64,000 nt of DNA from Bacteroidota bacterium. GTDB lineage: Bacteria > Bacteroidota > Bacteroidia > Chitinophagales > Chitinophagaceae. Positions 1 to 8,384 of this stretch are shown here, in pieces. The notes below the pieces were generated by a model, which had not been told where the DNA came from, searched no databases, and saw only the letters and a program-made list of their open reading frames with translations. A program made the translations under genes and the position numbers. How positions within the stretch are numbered: position 1 is the first letter of the stretch; each line of letters opens with the position of its first letter. Location: the NCBI GenBank assembly GCA_030706635.1, contig JAUZOD010000001.1, positions 124,001-188,000 on the forward strand. Direction: 5' to 3'.

Positions 1-1
1 A

Positions 2-1276
2 AAATTCACTATCATCAATAACAAATTGATGTGGTATGGGGAAGGATGGACATTGCATCACTATCATGCGATTCTGGTAAATCCTGTAACAGGAGTCGAA
101 AAATACAGCACATGGGAACCCTTTCTGAATAGTAAGGCAGAGGTTATCGGACCGAATATGGTTGTATTCAGAGGAGATTTTTCAAAATTTGAGGGTGCTC
201 CCGGAGCGGTACTTACCATACGGGATCCCATCCGGGATGAGGTTGGCGCATTTATCAATCATTCCCGGAACATATCTTTAAAGAATATAAACATGCATTA
301 TATGCATGGGCTGGGCATTGTAGCCCAGTTTTCGAAAAATCTTTTTTATGATTCGGTAAATATCGCTCCTGCCGAGAAAAGCGGGCGCGTCATTGCCTCT
401 TTTGCAGATGGCATGCATTTCTCCGGTTGCAGAGGGTATATCCGGATTGAAAACTGCCTGTTGAAAGGCTTTCATGACGACCCGATTAACGTGCATGGGA
501 CCCACTTACAAATAACAAGAATCCTTTCCCCTACATCGCTGCTCATCCGGTTCATGCACCCGCAAACTTATGGCATCCGGGCTTTTTTTAAAAGGGATTC
601 CATCGCGTTTGTTCATTCGCAGACATTACAGATCTATCACTATGCCCGCATCGCCCGCGCGAAACTGATTTCGGAAAGGGAGATGCTGGTTGATTTAACC
701 AGCCCCATACCGGCCGGCGTAAGCATCGGGGATTGTTTGGAAAATATCACCTGGACGCCCTCGGTGATCATCCGCCATTGCCGCTTTGAAGGCACGCCTA
801 CCCGGGGATTACTGGTAACAACGCGCAGGCCGGTCCTGATAGAAGACAATGTTTTCTTCAGAACAGGCATGCAGGCCATTTTGATTGCCGATGATGCGTC
901 CAGCTGGTATGAATCCGGTGAGGTGGAAAACGTGATCATCCGGAATAATACATTTCAGGAATGTGGATACAATGCGGTTCCGAATAATTATATCATCGCC
1001 ATTATGCCTGAAAATCATCAGCTGATCCCGGGTTATATGGTGCATAAAAATATCTTAATTGAAAACAACACATTCAGGATTTACGATTATCCCCTGCTTA
1101 CTGCCCGCAGCACGGGAGGACTGATCTTTAAAAATAATAAAGTTCTGCGGTCAACTTTTATGAAGACTCAGGAAAACCGGGAGGCACAGATCAGCCTGAC
1201 AGCTTGCAGCGACGTGAAGATAAGTGGCAACCAGGGAGATATTCTGGTTGATAGCAGCGGCACAGGAACGAAGTGA
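2..1276 (+). CDS. GH110-type alpha-1,3-galactosidase, 5' end cut by window
   Basis: The reading frame is already open at base 2 and runs without a start to TGA at 1274-1276, so this is the C-terminal part of a longer protein. The visible part is a right-handed parallel beta-helix: short Asn- and Ile-rich strands repeat along the whole length (IENNTF, IIRNNTF). Two motifs recall glycoside hydrolase family 110: DGMHFSGCRG near 410-440 and DDPINVHGTH near 476-505, which carry acidic residues of the expected active site. GH110 enzymes remove terminal alpha-1,3-linked galactose from blood-group-B-like glycans or algal galactans and act in the periplasm or on the surface. The gene converges on the sulfatase with 11 bases between the stops. 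The family call rests on motif memory, not a search. Confidence 0.8.
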   Translation, partial: KFTIINNKLMWYGEGWTLHHYHAILVNPVTGVEKYSTWEPFLNSKAEVIGPNMVVFRGDFSKFEGAPGAVLTIRDPIRDEVGAFINHSRNISLKNINMHYMHGLGIVAQFSKNLFYDSVNIAPAEKSGRVIASFADGMHFSGCRGYIRIENCLLKGFHDDPINVHGTHLQITRILSPTSLLIRFMHPQTYGIRAFFKRDSIAFVHSQTLQIYHYARIARAKLISEREMLVDLTSPIPAGVSIGDCLENITWTPSVIIRHCRFEGTPTRGLLVTTRRPVLIEDNVFFRTGMQAILIADDASSWYESGEVENVIIRNNTFQECGYNAVPNNYIIAIMPENHQLIPGYMVHKNILIENNTFRIYDYPLLTARSTGGLIFKNNKVLRSTFMKTQENREAQISLTACSDVKISGNQGDILVDSSGTGTK

Positions 1277-1287
1277 CCAACGGGCAT

Positions 1288-2667
1288 TTAGTTTTCTGTT
1301 TTCCCGGGAAATTTATCAAATAAGGCTTTCATCTGTTTGGCAATTTCCGGATAGTCATCAATTACATTGGTCCGCTCGCTGGGATCGTAGGACAGGTTGA
1401 ACAATTCGGTTTTGGTCTCCTGCGGTTTTCCCAATATGCCTGTGTTGGCATTACTTTCTTTTGCCTCCCGGTATTTCCAGTCGCCCTGCCTTACCGCTTC
1501 GCAGATTCCGTTGTTTACATAATAGATTTCGCGGTGCTTCGGATGTCCAGGTCCTTTGCCCGATAACAGACCGGCGATGGACTGCCCGTCGAGCGTGCGC
1601 CCATTCGGAAGTGGGGCATCCGTCCATTCGGCCAGGGTTGGCAAAACGTCAAGATTGCTCACCATGCTGGTAAGTGAAACACCAACGGGCGTATGATTTT
1701 TCCAGTAAACGATGAAAGGTTCCCGAACACCACCTTCATAACTTTGTCCTTTGCTGCCGCGGAACATTCCTGCCGTGCCCGCATCCCAGTGTTTTGTTGC
1801 GCCGTCACCCGACATACGCGACGGGAACTCAATCCACGGACCATTGTCGCTTGAAAACATAAATATTGTATTATCGGCCAACCCTTGTTGCTCCAGTACT
1901 TTCCAGATTTCCGCCAGACTCGCGTCCAGTTGTTCAATCACGTCGCCAAGATGGCCGCCGTCTGACCTGCCCTGGTTTCGTTTTGATGACGCGAAAGCCA
2001 CCGGCAGATGCGGCATATTGTGTGCGAGGTATAAGAAAAAAGGCTCACCCTTTTTCTGATCCTTTATATACCGTATAGCCTCTCTGCTGTACAAATCAAC
2101 AATAGATGAATCCGCCGGTTTAATTACTTCAGGGGTATGATTCCGGAATATCTTCAGGGTGGTATCGGTTTTTACATAAGGAGCGCGGTAATCATGACTA
2201 TATAATAATCCATAGTAAGAATCAAAACCCTGCGCCATGGGATGATTGAACGGCTGATGGTCGCCTAAATGCCATTTACCGATCATGGCAGTTTTATAGC
2301 CTATCGCTTTCAGCATCTCGGCTATAGTCACTTCCTGGTCAGGCAAACCCAGCGGCGATCCCGGAGGGATCGGATAAGGCAAATTCATCCGGGAAGCGTA
2401 ACGGCCGGTTAATAATGAAGCTCTTGACGGCGTACAGGAGGGACTTGTTACTACATAGTTGGTTTCCCTGACACCCATCTGAGCCATTTTATCCAGAAAA
2501 GGCGTTTTGATTACCGGATTACCATAGCATCCAAGATCCGAATAGCCCATATCATCGGCCAGCACAAAAATAATATTGGGCCGCTGCGCATGCGATTCCA
2601 AAACAAAACAGCACGCTATGGATACAAGCAGCCCTTTGCCAGAAATTATCCTGATTAAATGATTCAT
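1288..2667 (-). CDS. Secreted S1-family sulfatase (arylsulfatase-like)
   Basis: 459 residues with an N-terminal signal peptide ending near residue 28 (SHAQ). The sulfatase signature CTPSR is at residues 78-82; Cys78 is the residue converted to formylglycine. The metal-binding DD pair is at 38-39 (LADDMGYSD), the GKWHLG motif at 130-135, and a second metal motif (SSDNG) follows in the middle of the protein. The family hydrolyses sulfate esters on glycans or small aryl sulfates in the periplasm. It lies 45 bases downstream of the class III PLP enzyme on the same strand, so co-transcription is possible, and is convergent with the GH110 gene. No functional formylglycine-generating enzyme or AtsB-type maturase is visible in this window. 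Substrate cannot be told from sequence. Confidence 0.9.
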   Translation of the reverse strand: MNHLIRIISGKGLLVSIACCFVLESHAQRPNIIFVLADDMGYSDLGCYGNPVIKTPFLDKMAQMGVRETNYVVTSPSCTPSRASLLTGRYASRMNLPYPIPPGSPLGLPDQEVTIAEMLKAIGYKTAMIGKWHLGDHQPFNHPMAQGFDSYYGLLYSHDYRAPYVKTDTTLKIFRNHTPEVIKPADSSIVDLYSREAIRYIKDQKKGEPFFLYLAHNMPHLPVAFASSKRNQGRSDGGHLGDVIEQLDASLAEIWKVLEQQGLADNTIFMFSSDNGPWIEFPSRMSGDGATKHWDAGTAGMFRGSKGQSYEGGVREPFIVYWKNHTPVGVSLTSMVSNLDVLPTLAEWTDAPLPNGRTLDGQSIAGLLSGKGPGHPKHREIYYVNNGICEAVRQGDWKYREAKESNANTGILGKPQETKTELFNLSYDPSERTNVIDDYPEIAKQMKALFDKFPGKTEN

Positions 2668-2712
2668 ACCAAACGCTGTTTAAGCCAGCTTTACAATCTT
2701 TTTATGCACAGA

Positions 2713-4071
2713 TCATTTCCCTACCTTCTCCAGCGCACTTCTTAACGCAGCAATAATCATATCACAGTGTCCCTTATTGATAACCAGCGAGGGCCGCATC
2801 GTAATCACATTACCTTCAATTATTTTAAAGGCTACGCCCTCTTTCATACAATGATACATGATCCATTCCGCTTCCTTAACGGCTCTCTCTTTGGTTTGCG
2901 GATCTTTTACCAGGTCAATGCCTATATGCAGTCCTTTGCCGGCCACATGCCCGATGATGGGATAAATTTCCTGGAGCGCTTTTAACTGGTCCTGAAGGTA
3001 GTCACCCAGGACTGCCGAATTTTCCACCAGCTTATGTTCTTCAATATATTCAATCGTAGCCAGACCCGCCGCACAACATAAAGGATTTTTTTCATGTGTA
3101 AAATGTCCGATGGAACGGTGCTGCAAGATATTGTAAGCATCCCTGGTCACAATACCCGCAAAGGGCATCAGGCCGCCTCCGAGAGTTTTGCCCATCACCA
3201 GTACGTCCGGCGTTACAAAATGCTCACTGGCAAACAGCTTGCCTGTTCTGCCAAACCCTTCTATAATTTCATCAAATACCAAAAGCATATCGTATCGCCT
3301 GCATAAGGCCTGCACTTCTTTCCAGTAGCTGACAGATGGAACAACCGGCGTGGCGGAGATCGGCTCAGCAACCAGGGCAGCCATATCCGGATTGCGTTGC
3401 AGTATAATCCTGATCTGCCGCAGGTACTCTGCGTCAATATCCTCCGTGTTGGTCAATCCCCAGGGATTTCGGTAGTAATTCGGAAATTCAACATGAAAGG
3501 CTCCGGGCACCATCGGTCCCTGGCCGATATTAAAATGTTCCTCGCCACCCAGGGCCGAGGACTGAAAGCCTGTGCCGTGATAAGAATCCCAGTATGAAAG
3601 GGTCTTCCACTTGCCCGTGACCTGTTTGGCCAGCATCACTGCCATCTCGATCGCTTCTGATCCGCCGGGACAAAATAATACTCTGTTCAGGCCTTCAGGT
3701 GCTATTTCAATTATTTTTTTTGCCAGGCTGATAGCGGCTGTATTGGTATAGCGTCTCGGCGTAAAGGCAAGCGATTGCTGCAATTGCGCCATTACTTTTC
3801 CGATAACATAGGGATTACTAAAGCCCGCATTATGCACCCCGTTGCCATGCAGGTCCAGATAAGCCCTGCCCTGCAGATCGTAGATGAAAGGGCCTTCGGT
3901 TTTGGAAAGCACATTCATCACCGGGGTAGATAAAGCCTGGTGTAAAAAACAGGATGCATCTTCCTCAATAAGCCGTTTGGTATCGTCGTCCAGTTGCAGG
4001 TGATAGGCCTGTCTTAATTCAGACTGGTTTGTATCCCCCTGTTCCCGCGATATGGGTTGCTGTATATTCAT
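2713..4071 (-). CDS. Class III PLP-dependent enzyme, PbfA-like candidate
   Basis: 452 residues from the ATG at 4071, chosen because the 43 residues of a possible upstream extension to 4200 look non-coding. It has the class III aminotransferase fold: Asp267 in VFDEIIEGFGRTG binds the PLP ring nitrogen and Lys295 in MGKTLGGG forms the Schiff base. The motifs DASCFLHQALSTP, GNGVHNAGF, FTHEKNPLCCAAG and FKIIEGNVITM resemble, from memory, the class III proteins linked to phosphonate operons, including PbfA, the (R)-1-hydroxy-2-aminoethylphosphonate ammonia-lyase. That would fit the phosphonate operon at 24-39 kb, but the gene lies 20 kb away beside a sulfatase. An ordinary omega-aminotransferase remains possible. 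Confidence 0.7.
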   Translation of the reverse strand: MNIQQPISREQGDTNQSELRQAYHLQLDDDTKRLIEEDASCFLHQALSTPVMNVLSKTEGPFIYDLQGRAYLDLHGNGVHNAGFSNPYVIGKVMAQLQQSLAFTPRRYTNTAAISLAKKIIEIAPEGLNRVLFCPGGSEAIEMAVMLAKQVTGKWKTLSYWDSYHGTGFQSSALGGEEHFNIGQGPMVPGAFHVEFPNYYRNPWGLTNTEDIDAEYLRQIRIILQRNPDMAALVAEPISATPVVPSVSYWKEVQALCRRYDMLLVFDEIIEGFGRTGKLFASEHFVTPDVLVMGKTLGGGLMPFAGIVTRDAYNILQHRSIGHFTHEKNPLCCAAGLATIEYIEEHKLVENSAVLGDYLQDQLKALQEIYPIIGHVAGKGLHIGIDLVKDPQTKERAVKEAEWIMYHCMKEGVAFKIIEGNVITMRPSLVINKGHCDMIIAALRSALEKVGK

Positions 4072-4082
4072 AAGATTAAAAG

Positions 4083-4346
4083 ATGGGCAAGCTACTGAGA
4101 AAAACGGCAAGGAGGAATGCAGACGAAGAATTTTCCCGTGGAGGGATTGTGCGGACTGCGGGCCTTCCGGCTCCCATATACTATCCGCCGGTTTACCCAA
4201 GGGTCTATGCGCCCGTTTATGGTTACGGCTATGGATACCGGGAACCTTATTATTACCGGGGTTACGGAGATTACCGGGGTTATCATCATAGGCCTTATTA
4301 CAGAGGCGGGTATTATCAGCAGCGTGGAAGGGGAAGAAGGATCTGA
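4083..4346 (+). CDS. Short Gly/Tyr/Arg-rich protein, possibly 5'-truncated
   Basis: An 87-residue frame whose last 55 residues are rich in Tyr, Gly, Arg and Pro (PVYPRVYAPVYGYGYGYREP, then YYRGGYYQQRGRGRRI). Such tails are common in small exported Bacteroidota proteins that begin with a signal peptide. Here the first 30 residues show no signal peptide, an in-frame stop lies at 4077-4079, and the start is only 11 bases from the divergent start of the PLP enzyme, leaving no room for two promoters. I infer that it is either the 3' remnant of an exported protein or a chance frame; the composition argues against pure chance. A small inverted repeat (ATCTGC at 4363, GCAGAT at 4377) follows it. Confidence 0.4.
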   Translation: MGKLLRKTARRNADEEFSRGGIVRTAGLPAPIYYPPVYPRVYAPVYGYGYGYREPYYYRGYGDYRGYHHRPYYRGGYYQQRGRGRRI

Positions 4347-4433
4347 TAATACCCTATTTTATCTGCTGACGCATCGGCAGATCGAAAATCACCGGCAGTG
4401 GATTATCTTCGGCAAAATTTTAAGAACCCGCAC

Positions 4434-4793
4434 ATGACCTATGAAGATCTGGTAAAGAATCACGCCGGCGAAATGATCGAGAAACTGCTGACAGAAGTAA
4501 TGAGCAAGGACGCGGTGGAAGTGAGGTTTGAATTCGAAGACAACGATCAATGGTCAGTCGTCAGCATGCACATCTATGCGGAAGATAAAGAAATATCCTT
4601 AAGATTACACACCAACGACCGGTACGATCTGTATTTCGGCTACTATGATGATAAAGACGAGTTTTTCGAAATCATCCAGCCGCTTACTGAGGAAGAAAAA
4701 AAGATCATCCCGAAAGGGCTTCAAAAAATAATGGAAAAAGTATTGGCCGACGAACAGGGTATACGTTTTCCGGGGAAGCTACTCTCAAAATAG
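4434..4793 (+). CDS. Hypothetical acidic protein, 119 residues
   Basis: I do not recognise a family. The ATG at 4434 is preferred over a GTG at 4398 because it gives a clean start (MTYEDLVKNH). The protein is acidic, has no signal peptide or membrane segment, and alternates short beta-like stretches (VEVRFEFEDN, SVVSMHIYA) with a C-terminal helix rich in Glu and Lys. It looks like a small cytoplasmic alpha/beta protein. It lies between the Gly/Tyr-rich frame and the broken OmpA-like gene, all on the plus strand. Amino-acid composition and sustained frame support real coding. Confidence 0.6.
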   Translation: MTYEDLVKNHAGEMIEKLLTEVMSKDAVEVRFEFEDNDQWSVVSMHIYAEDKEISLRLHTNDRYDLYFGYYDDKDEFFEIIQPLTEEEKKIIPKGLQKIMEKVLADEQGIRFPGKLLSK

Positions 4794-4850
4794 ATCAGGT
4801 GTTTCGTCGTCCTGGCGGGCAATCATATGCTCACCGGTAATACTTGTATT

Positions 4851-5699
4851 ATGGACCACTCTTCCAGACCGGTAAATTTCAAGTACAGGTGTTTAGTTTC
4901 GATCGGTTTCTTTTTATTGTCAACCGGCATTAATGGTCAATCACCGCAAAGGACCAACACCGTGATAACCATATATTTTAAATCAGGATCATTCATCCCG
5001 GAAATTACAGAAGAAAAAAAACTTCTAACCGCATTCCGTAGCAGCGCAAATGTTTCCAATATTAAAGGAATCTCAGGCTTTACCGATTCTACAGGTTCAG
5101 CCAGAAACAATATGCTATTGGCAAAAAAGAGAATTGAATAGGTTATTTATTTGCTGAAAAAACATTTTGTTCTGTCGGGTGATTATGATGTAAACAATTA
5201 CGGCGAACGGGAACCAGCCAGTTACACCGACCTTTCAAAGAACAGAAGGGTTGAAATTTCCCTGTTGCCTTTAAAAATAAATACGCTTATTCCTGATACA
5301 GGCAAACTTAAAGTGATCAGATCTCTGGAGCTGGAACATCTGTATTTCAGGCCTGATGAGCCCATACTGGAACCTTCATCAATGCCATATTTAGATTATG
5401 TGGCGAGTATTCTGAAAAAGGACAACAAGGATATTTTTGAAATAAAAGGTCATGTCAATTGGAGCCCTTCCTCCAATTCTTCTCCGGACCTGGGATATAA
5501 GAAAAAAATGGACCAGCTATCTGCGGACAGAGCCCGGATGATTTATGATATCCTGGTCGACAAAGGAATTCCTCCCGGAAGAATGTTTTGGAAAGGAATG
5601 GGCAATACAGAAATGATTTATCCCAATGCAAGCTCGGATGAGGAAAAGCGAAAAAATATGCGTGTTGAAATCCTCGTGTTAAAAAGAACCGATGAGTAG
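4851..5699 (+). pseudogene. OmpA-like outer-membrane protein interrupted by an in-frame TAG
   Basis: Two open stretches in the same frame, 4851-5138 and 5142-5696, are separated only by TAG at 5139-5141. The first half has a signal peptide (LVSIGFFLLSTGINGQ) and an OmpA-like segment (GISGFTDSTGS, then NNMLLAKKRIE). The second half continues directly (VIYLLKKHFVLSGDYDVNNY, GEREP) and holds a second OmpA-like segment (LYFRPDEPILEPS, LSADRARMIYDILVDKGIP, KNMRVEILV). OmpA domains bind peptidoglycan. The stop falls inside the conserved helix that precedes the next strand, so the first product would be truncated. The second half has only a TTG at 5151 as a possible start. A single nonsense change, a sequencing error or stop read-through would all fit. 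The frame shows no other damage, so any loss is recent. Confidence 0.75.
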
Positions 5700-5706
5700 C
5701 AGGCGA

Positions 5707-6174
5707 CTACGGTTTAATAACTGACCATCCTTCAGCCTGCCGGATGATCAATTCCCCATTTCCGCTGGGCACCACGGCTATGAAATCGTACAACTGATCG
5801 CGGCTGATTTTTCTTTCCTTCAGGGTGTTATTACATTGGGCCACGATCACTCCTTTTTCGGCCAGTGCCTTTAGCTCATCCCCGTATTTTCCACCATTCA
5901 GATAAGCATCCGTTCCTCCGCCAAAAGCCACCAGTTCAATTTTTACTTTCCCCGCAAGCCTGGGGTCGGTTAAAGCGTTATTGATATTGCGAATGGTTTT
6001 TTCAATGATTTTCGGATCGTTATTGTCCAGTTGATAAATGGCATGATAGGATTTCAGGGTTGCTTTAGCGCCTGTAAATGCCCGGTTTTTTGCCAGTGCA
6101 TTGTTTGCCGTTTGAGCATGGATCACTCCCGTGATCAAAATAAATACGAGAAGAATAAGCCTGAATTTTTTCAT
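5707..6174 (-). CDS. Exported DsrE/DsrF-like protein
   Basis: 155 residues with a signal peptide cleaved near residue 20 (GVIHAQ). The rest has the DsrE/DsrF-like alpha/beta pattern: a helix with DPKIIEKTIRNINNAL, strand VKIELVAFG, a helix rich in Lys/Glu, then VIVAQCNNTL with a single Cys and a final AVVPSGNGEL segment. DsrE-fold proteins carry sulfur as persulfides or act in related redox steps; this exported single-Cys type is not well characterised. It lies 52 bases downstream of the TsdA-like cytochrome on the same strand, so the pair probably forms a two-gene operon for reduced sulfur compounds. The link to sulfur is an inference from family and context. Confidence 0.8.
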   Translation of the reverse strand: MKKFRLILLVFILITGVIHAQTANNALAKNRAFTGAKATLKSYHAIYQLDNNDPKIIEKTIRNINNALTDPRLAGKVKIELVAFGGGTDAYLNGGKYGDELKALAEKGVIVAQCNNTLKERKISRDQLYDFIAVVPSGNGELIIRQAEGWSVIKP

Positions 6175-6226
6175 ATTGTGATTTTTAGGAACGTTTGGTT
6201 AAAAGTATTTGATTAGACCCGTATTT

Positions 6227-7216
6227 TTATTTTTTTGCCTCCAGGATTGGCTTAAAGGGCCCATATTTATGCTGTTTTTCCGGAAAGCCATCCGCGTAGG
6301 GGCCAAAGGGAAAGTCAACCGGCTTTTGCTGTATGTTTTTCCAGTCCCCGCTTTGGTCCATATGCGGTCTCGGCTGACTGTTTACAAAAGCAGCTACGTC
6401 CCAGGCTTCTTCGTCTGTTAATTTGGGATGATGATAATCGGTTCCGTATGGCATATTGTCTTTCACAAATCCGGCAAAACTGCTGAGCCGGTAGAGTCCG
6501 GCGCCATCGTTATAGCTGTGCGCTCCCCACAAAGGCGGATAGGTGAACCCGCTTCCTCTGGTGTTCGGCTGACCCTGCCCGTCGTTTCCGTGACAGGATT
6601 GACAATTCATCTCATACACCTGTTTTCCATGGCCCGGATCCGCGGCAGTATCCAGGTATTTTAATTTGAGAATGCCCGTCCCGCCGCGGGCGTCTCCCTT
6701 CGGCACGTCGTCTCCCAGCCATTTAATGTAAGCATACATGGCCTGCATTTCGTGATCAGTGCTGTCCAGCGCTTTACCATTCAGACTTCTTTCCAGGCAA
6801 TCATTGATCCTGTCATAAATACTCTGAATCCGGTTATTTCTTGCCCGGTATTGAGGATAGGTCGCATAGACCTTCCCAAAGTTATTACCGTAAGGCGCCG
6901 TACCCGCATCCATATGGCAATTCTGGCAATTCAGTCCATTGCTGACTTTTGACACTGTTCCTTCAGGGCCGAGGTAATAAGCGGTGTTGGCAATAAGCTC
7001 GCGTCCGTACCAGATCAGTTTCCCGCTGTCGCTGTAGGTCGGAATCTGATATTTATTGTCGCCACGCCAAACGGTATCTACCGGTTCAGCCGCACGATAG
7101 ACGGCAAAAGATTTTTCAGCTGCGTTCCGGTTTTGATAAGCCTGAATGCCTTCTGCCAAAGAAAGAACCACCGCAATTAGAAACAACAGCAGAGGAAACC
7201 AATGTGCTTTTAACAT
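6227..7216 (-). CDS. Dihaem c-type cytochrome, thiosulfate dehydrogenase (TsdA)-like
   Basis: 329 residues with one N-terminal membrane or signal segment (residues 5-22). Two haem c motifs are present: CQNCH at 97-101 and CQSCH at 205-209. After the first motif comes NDCLERSLNG with Cys140, a conserved feature of the TsdA/SoxA-related group, where thiolate ligation of a haem is known. The order of domains (larger N-terminal domain with haem 1, class I cytochrome domain with haem 2) and the length fit TsdA, which joins two thiosulfates to tetrathionate in the periplasm or runs the reverse reaction. Neighbour is an exported DsrE protein, which supports sulfur chemistry. A generic electron-carrier cytochrome is the alternative. 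Divergent from the SRPBCC gene across 167 bases. Confidence 0.8.
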   Translation of the reverse strand: MLKAHWFPLLLFLIAVVLSLAEGIQAYQNRNAAEKSFAVYRAAEPVDTVWRGDNKYQIPTYSDSGKLIWYGRELIANTAYYLGPEGTVSKVSNGLNCQNCHMDAGTAPYGNNFGKVYATYPQYRARNNRIQSIYDRINDCLERSLNGKALDSTDHEMQAMYAYIKWLGDDVPKGDARGGTGILKLKYLDTAADPGHGKQVYEMNCQSCHGNDGQGQPNTRGSGFTYPPLWGAHSYNDGAGLYRLSSFAGFVKDNMPYGTDYHHPKLTDEEAWDVAAFVNSQPRPHMDQSGDWKNIQQKPVDFPFGPYADGFPEKQHKYGPFKPILEAKK

Positions 7217-7291
7217 AAAAAATCATTACAGCCAACAAGCTTCCCGGACCCGCAGCCTGCGACCGGGATTCCGGGGCGGTGGACAGTCACA

Positions 7292-7318
7292 GATTTAAGG
7301 ACAAAGATCCTTTAAATC
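7292..7318. repeat. Inverted repeat between divergent TsdA-like and SRPBCC genes
   Basis: GATTTAAGGA at 7292-7301 and TCCTTTAAATC at 7308-7318 are near-perfect inverse copies (one extra T in the right arm) with a six-base spacer. The site lies in the 167-base divergent intergenic region, about 35 bases upstream of the plus-strand -7 box. Its position suits an operator for one or both genes. No regulator is assigned. Confidence 0.45.
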
Positions 7319-7353
7319 CATGCTCAAAGCAAATGGTTACCGCGTTGAAGCTG

Positions 7354-7361
7354 TAATTTTG
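7354..7361 (+). promoter_or_regulatory. Bacteroidota -7 box for the SRPBCC gene
   Basis: TAATTTTG matches the Bacteroidota -7 consensus TAnnTTTG exactly and lies 22 bases before the ATG at 7384. No clear -33 TTTG is seen at the right distance, so strength is uncertain. Confidence 0.5.
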
Positions 7362-7383
7362 TATTTATCCGATGTAAAAAATA

Positions 7384-7863
7384 ATGACGGACGCACTAAA
7401 CAATATAAGAACTGACAGGGCTTCGAGAGTCATCAGGGCATCCCCGGAAACCATCTACCGGGCATTTTTGCAGCCGGAAGCCATTGCGTCCTGGCGGCCG
7501 CCGGAAGGTATGAAATGTCAAATCTTCGAGTTTAATCCGCGTATGGGTGGAAGCTTCCTAATGTCTTTCGGATATACCGATACCCGTCATGCGGTGCGTG
7601 GAAAAACCTCGGAGCATGCTGATGTTTTTAAAGGGCGTTTTCTGGAGCTGACTCCAAATCAGCGAATCGTGGAATTAATCGAATTTGAGTCTGATGACCC
7701 CGCTTTCGCCGGACCGATGACCATTATCACCAACCTGGTTCCGGTACCCGGAGGCACTGAAGTTGAATTTGTTGCCGAAAATGTACCTGCCGGCATACTG
7801 CCGGGCGATCATGATAAAGGCATGCTATCGACCTTGAAGAATCTGGCGGCTTTTACTGAATGA
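7384..7863 (+). CDS. SRPBCC/AHSA1-family protein
   Basis: 159 residues with the START/AHSA1-like layout: an N-terminal strand and helix (ASPETIYRAFLQPEAIASW), a central set of beta strands (GGSFLMSFGYTD, GRFLELTPNQRIVELIEF) and a C-terminal helix (GMLSTLKNLAAF). This fold makes a deep pocket for small hydrophobic ligands. Many Bacteroidota members are of unknown function, annotated as polyketide cyclase or activator of Hsp90 ATPase homologue. It is a single gene transcribed away from the TsdA-like operon. Nothing in the context gives a ligand. Confidence 0.85.
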   Translation: MTDALNNIRTDRASRVIRASPETIYRAFLQPEAIASWRPPEGMKCQIFEFNPRMGGSFLMSFGYTDTRHAVRGKTSEHADVFKGRFLELTPNQRIVELIEFESDDPAFAGPMTIITNLVPVPGGTEVEFVAENVPAGILPGDHDKGMLSTLKNLAAFTE

Positions 7864-7941
7864 ATGGGTTTAACGGATTAACCAAATGCAGGCCAATGCA
7901 AATGAAAAGCGGGTAAACTGCGGCTGCTTCAACGGCGGCAC

Positions 7942-7972
7942 CCGCACTTGAGCCGCACTTGAGCCGCACTTG
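7942..7972. repeat. Tandem 11-base repeat, 2.8 copies
   Basis: CCGCACTTGAG occurs at 7942-7952 and 7953-7963, followed by a partial copy at 7964-7972. It lies in the untranslated gap of about 330 bases between 7864 and 8189. That gap otherwise shows no gene I can support. Confidence 0.85.
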
Positions 7973-8189
7973 CCAGATAGAATTCATCGGGAAAACAGTT
8001 TTTCGGGTTACTTTCTGCCTAAACCCGGTATTAAGAATATGGCTAATGGAAATCTGCATTTTTTAGTGGCAAACTGACCTGGTTGGGCATCCGGGGTTAT
8101 TTGATCAAAAAAGCGAAAAATAGAAAGAAAGAATAATATTTTTCCACCTGACCCAACGTATATTTAGTTGCCATTAAAACGGATCCTGC

Positions 8190-8384
8190 ATGCCTAACTG
8201 GTTAAGAGCCCTTATAGCAGGTTTAGTAGCAAGGAAACTGGGTTGCGGCTGTTTGAGCACGATCCTGATTTTTGTGTTTGTCTATTACGCGCTGGGCCAA
8301 TGCAATCATACCGCCGTCCGCCATGGCAGCATAAGACCTGCTTCCCATGTTCAAACCGCAAGCGTTCATCACGCGATTCGTTAA
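8190..8384 (+). CDS. Small membrane protein, hypothetical
   Basis: A 64-residue frame with a short basic start (MPNWLRALIAGLVARKLG), one hydrophobic segment (CLSTILIFVFVYYALGQC, residues 22-38) and a polar tail. A Cys-Gly-Cys precedes the membrane segment. Its stop overlaps the stop of the convergent SGNH hydrolase by four bases. A weak -7-like TATATTTA lies about 30 bases upstream. The clean start and the membrane segment support a real gene, but no family is recognised. Confidence 0.5.
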   Translation: MPNWLRALIAGLVARKLGCGCLSTILIFVFVYYALGQCNHTAVRHGSIRPASHVQTASVHHAIR

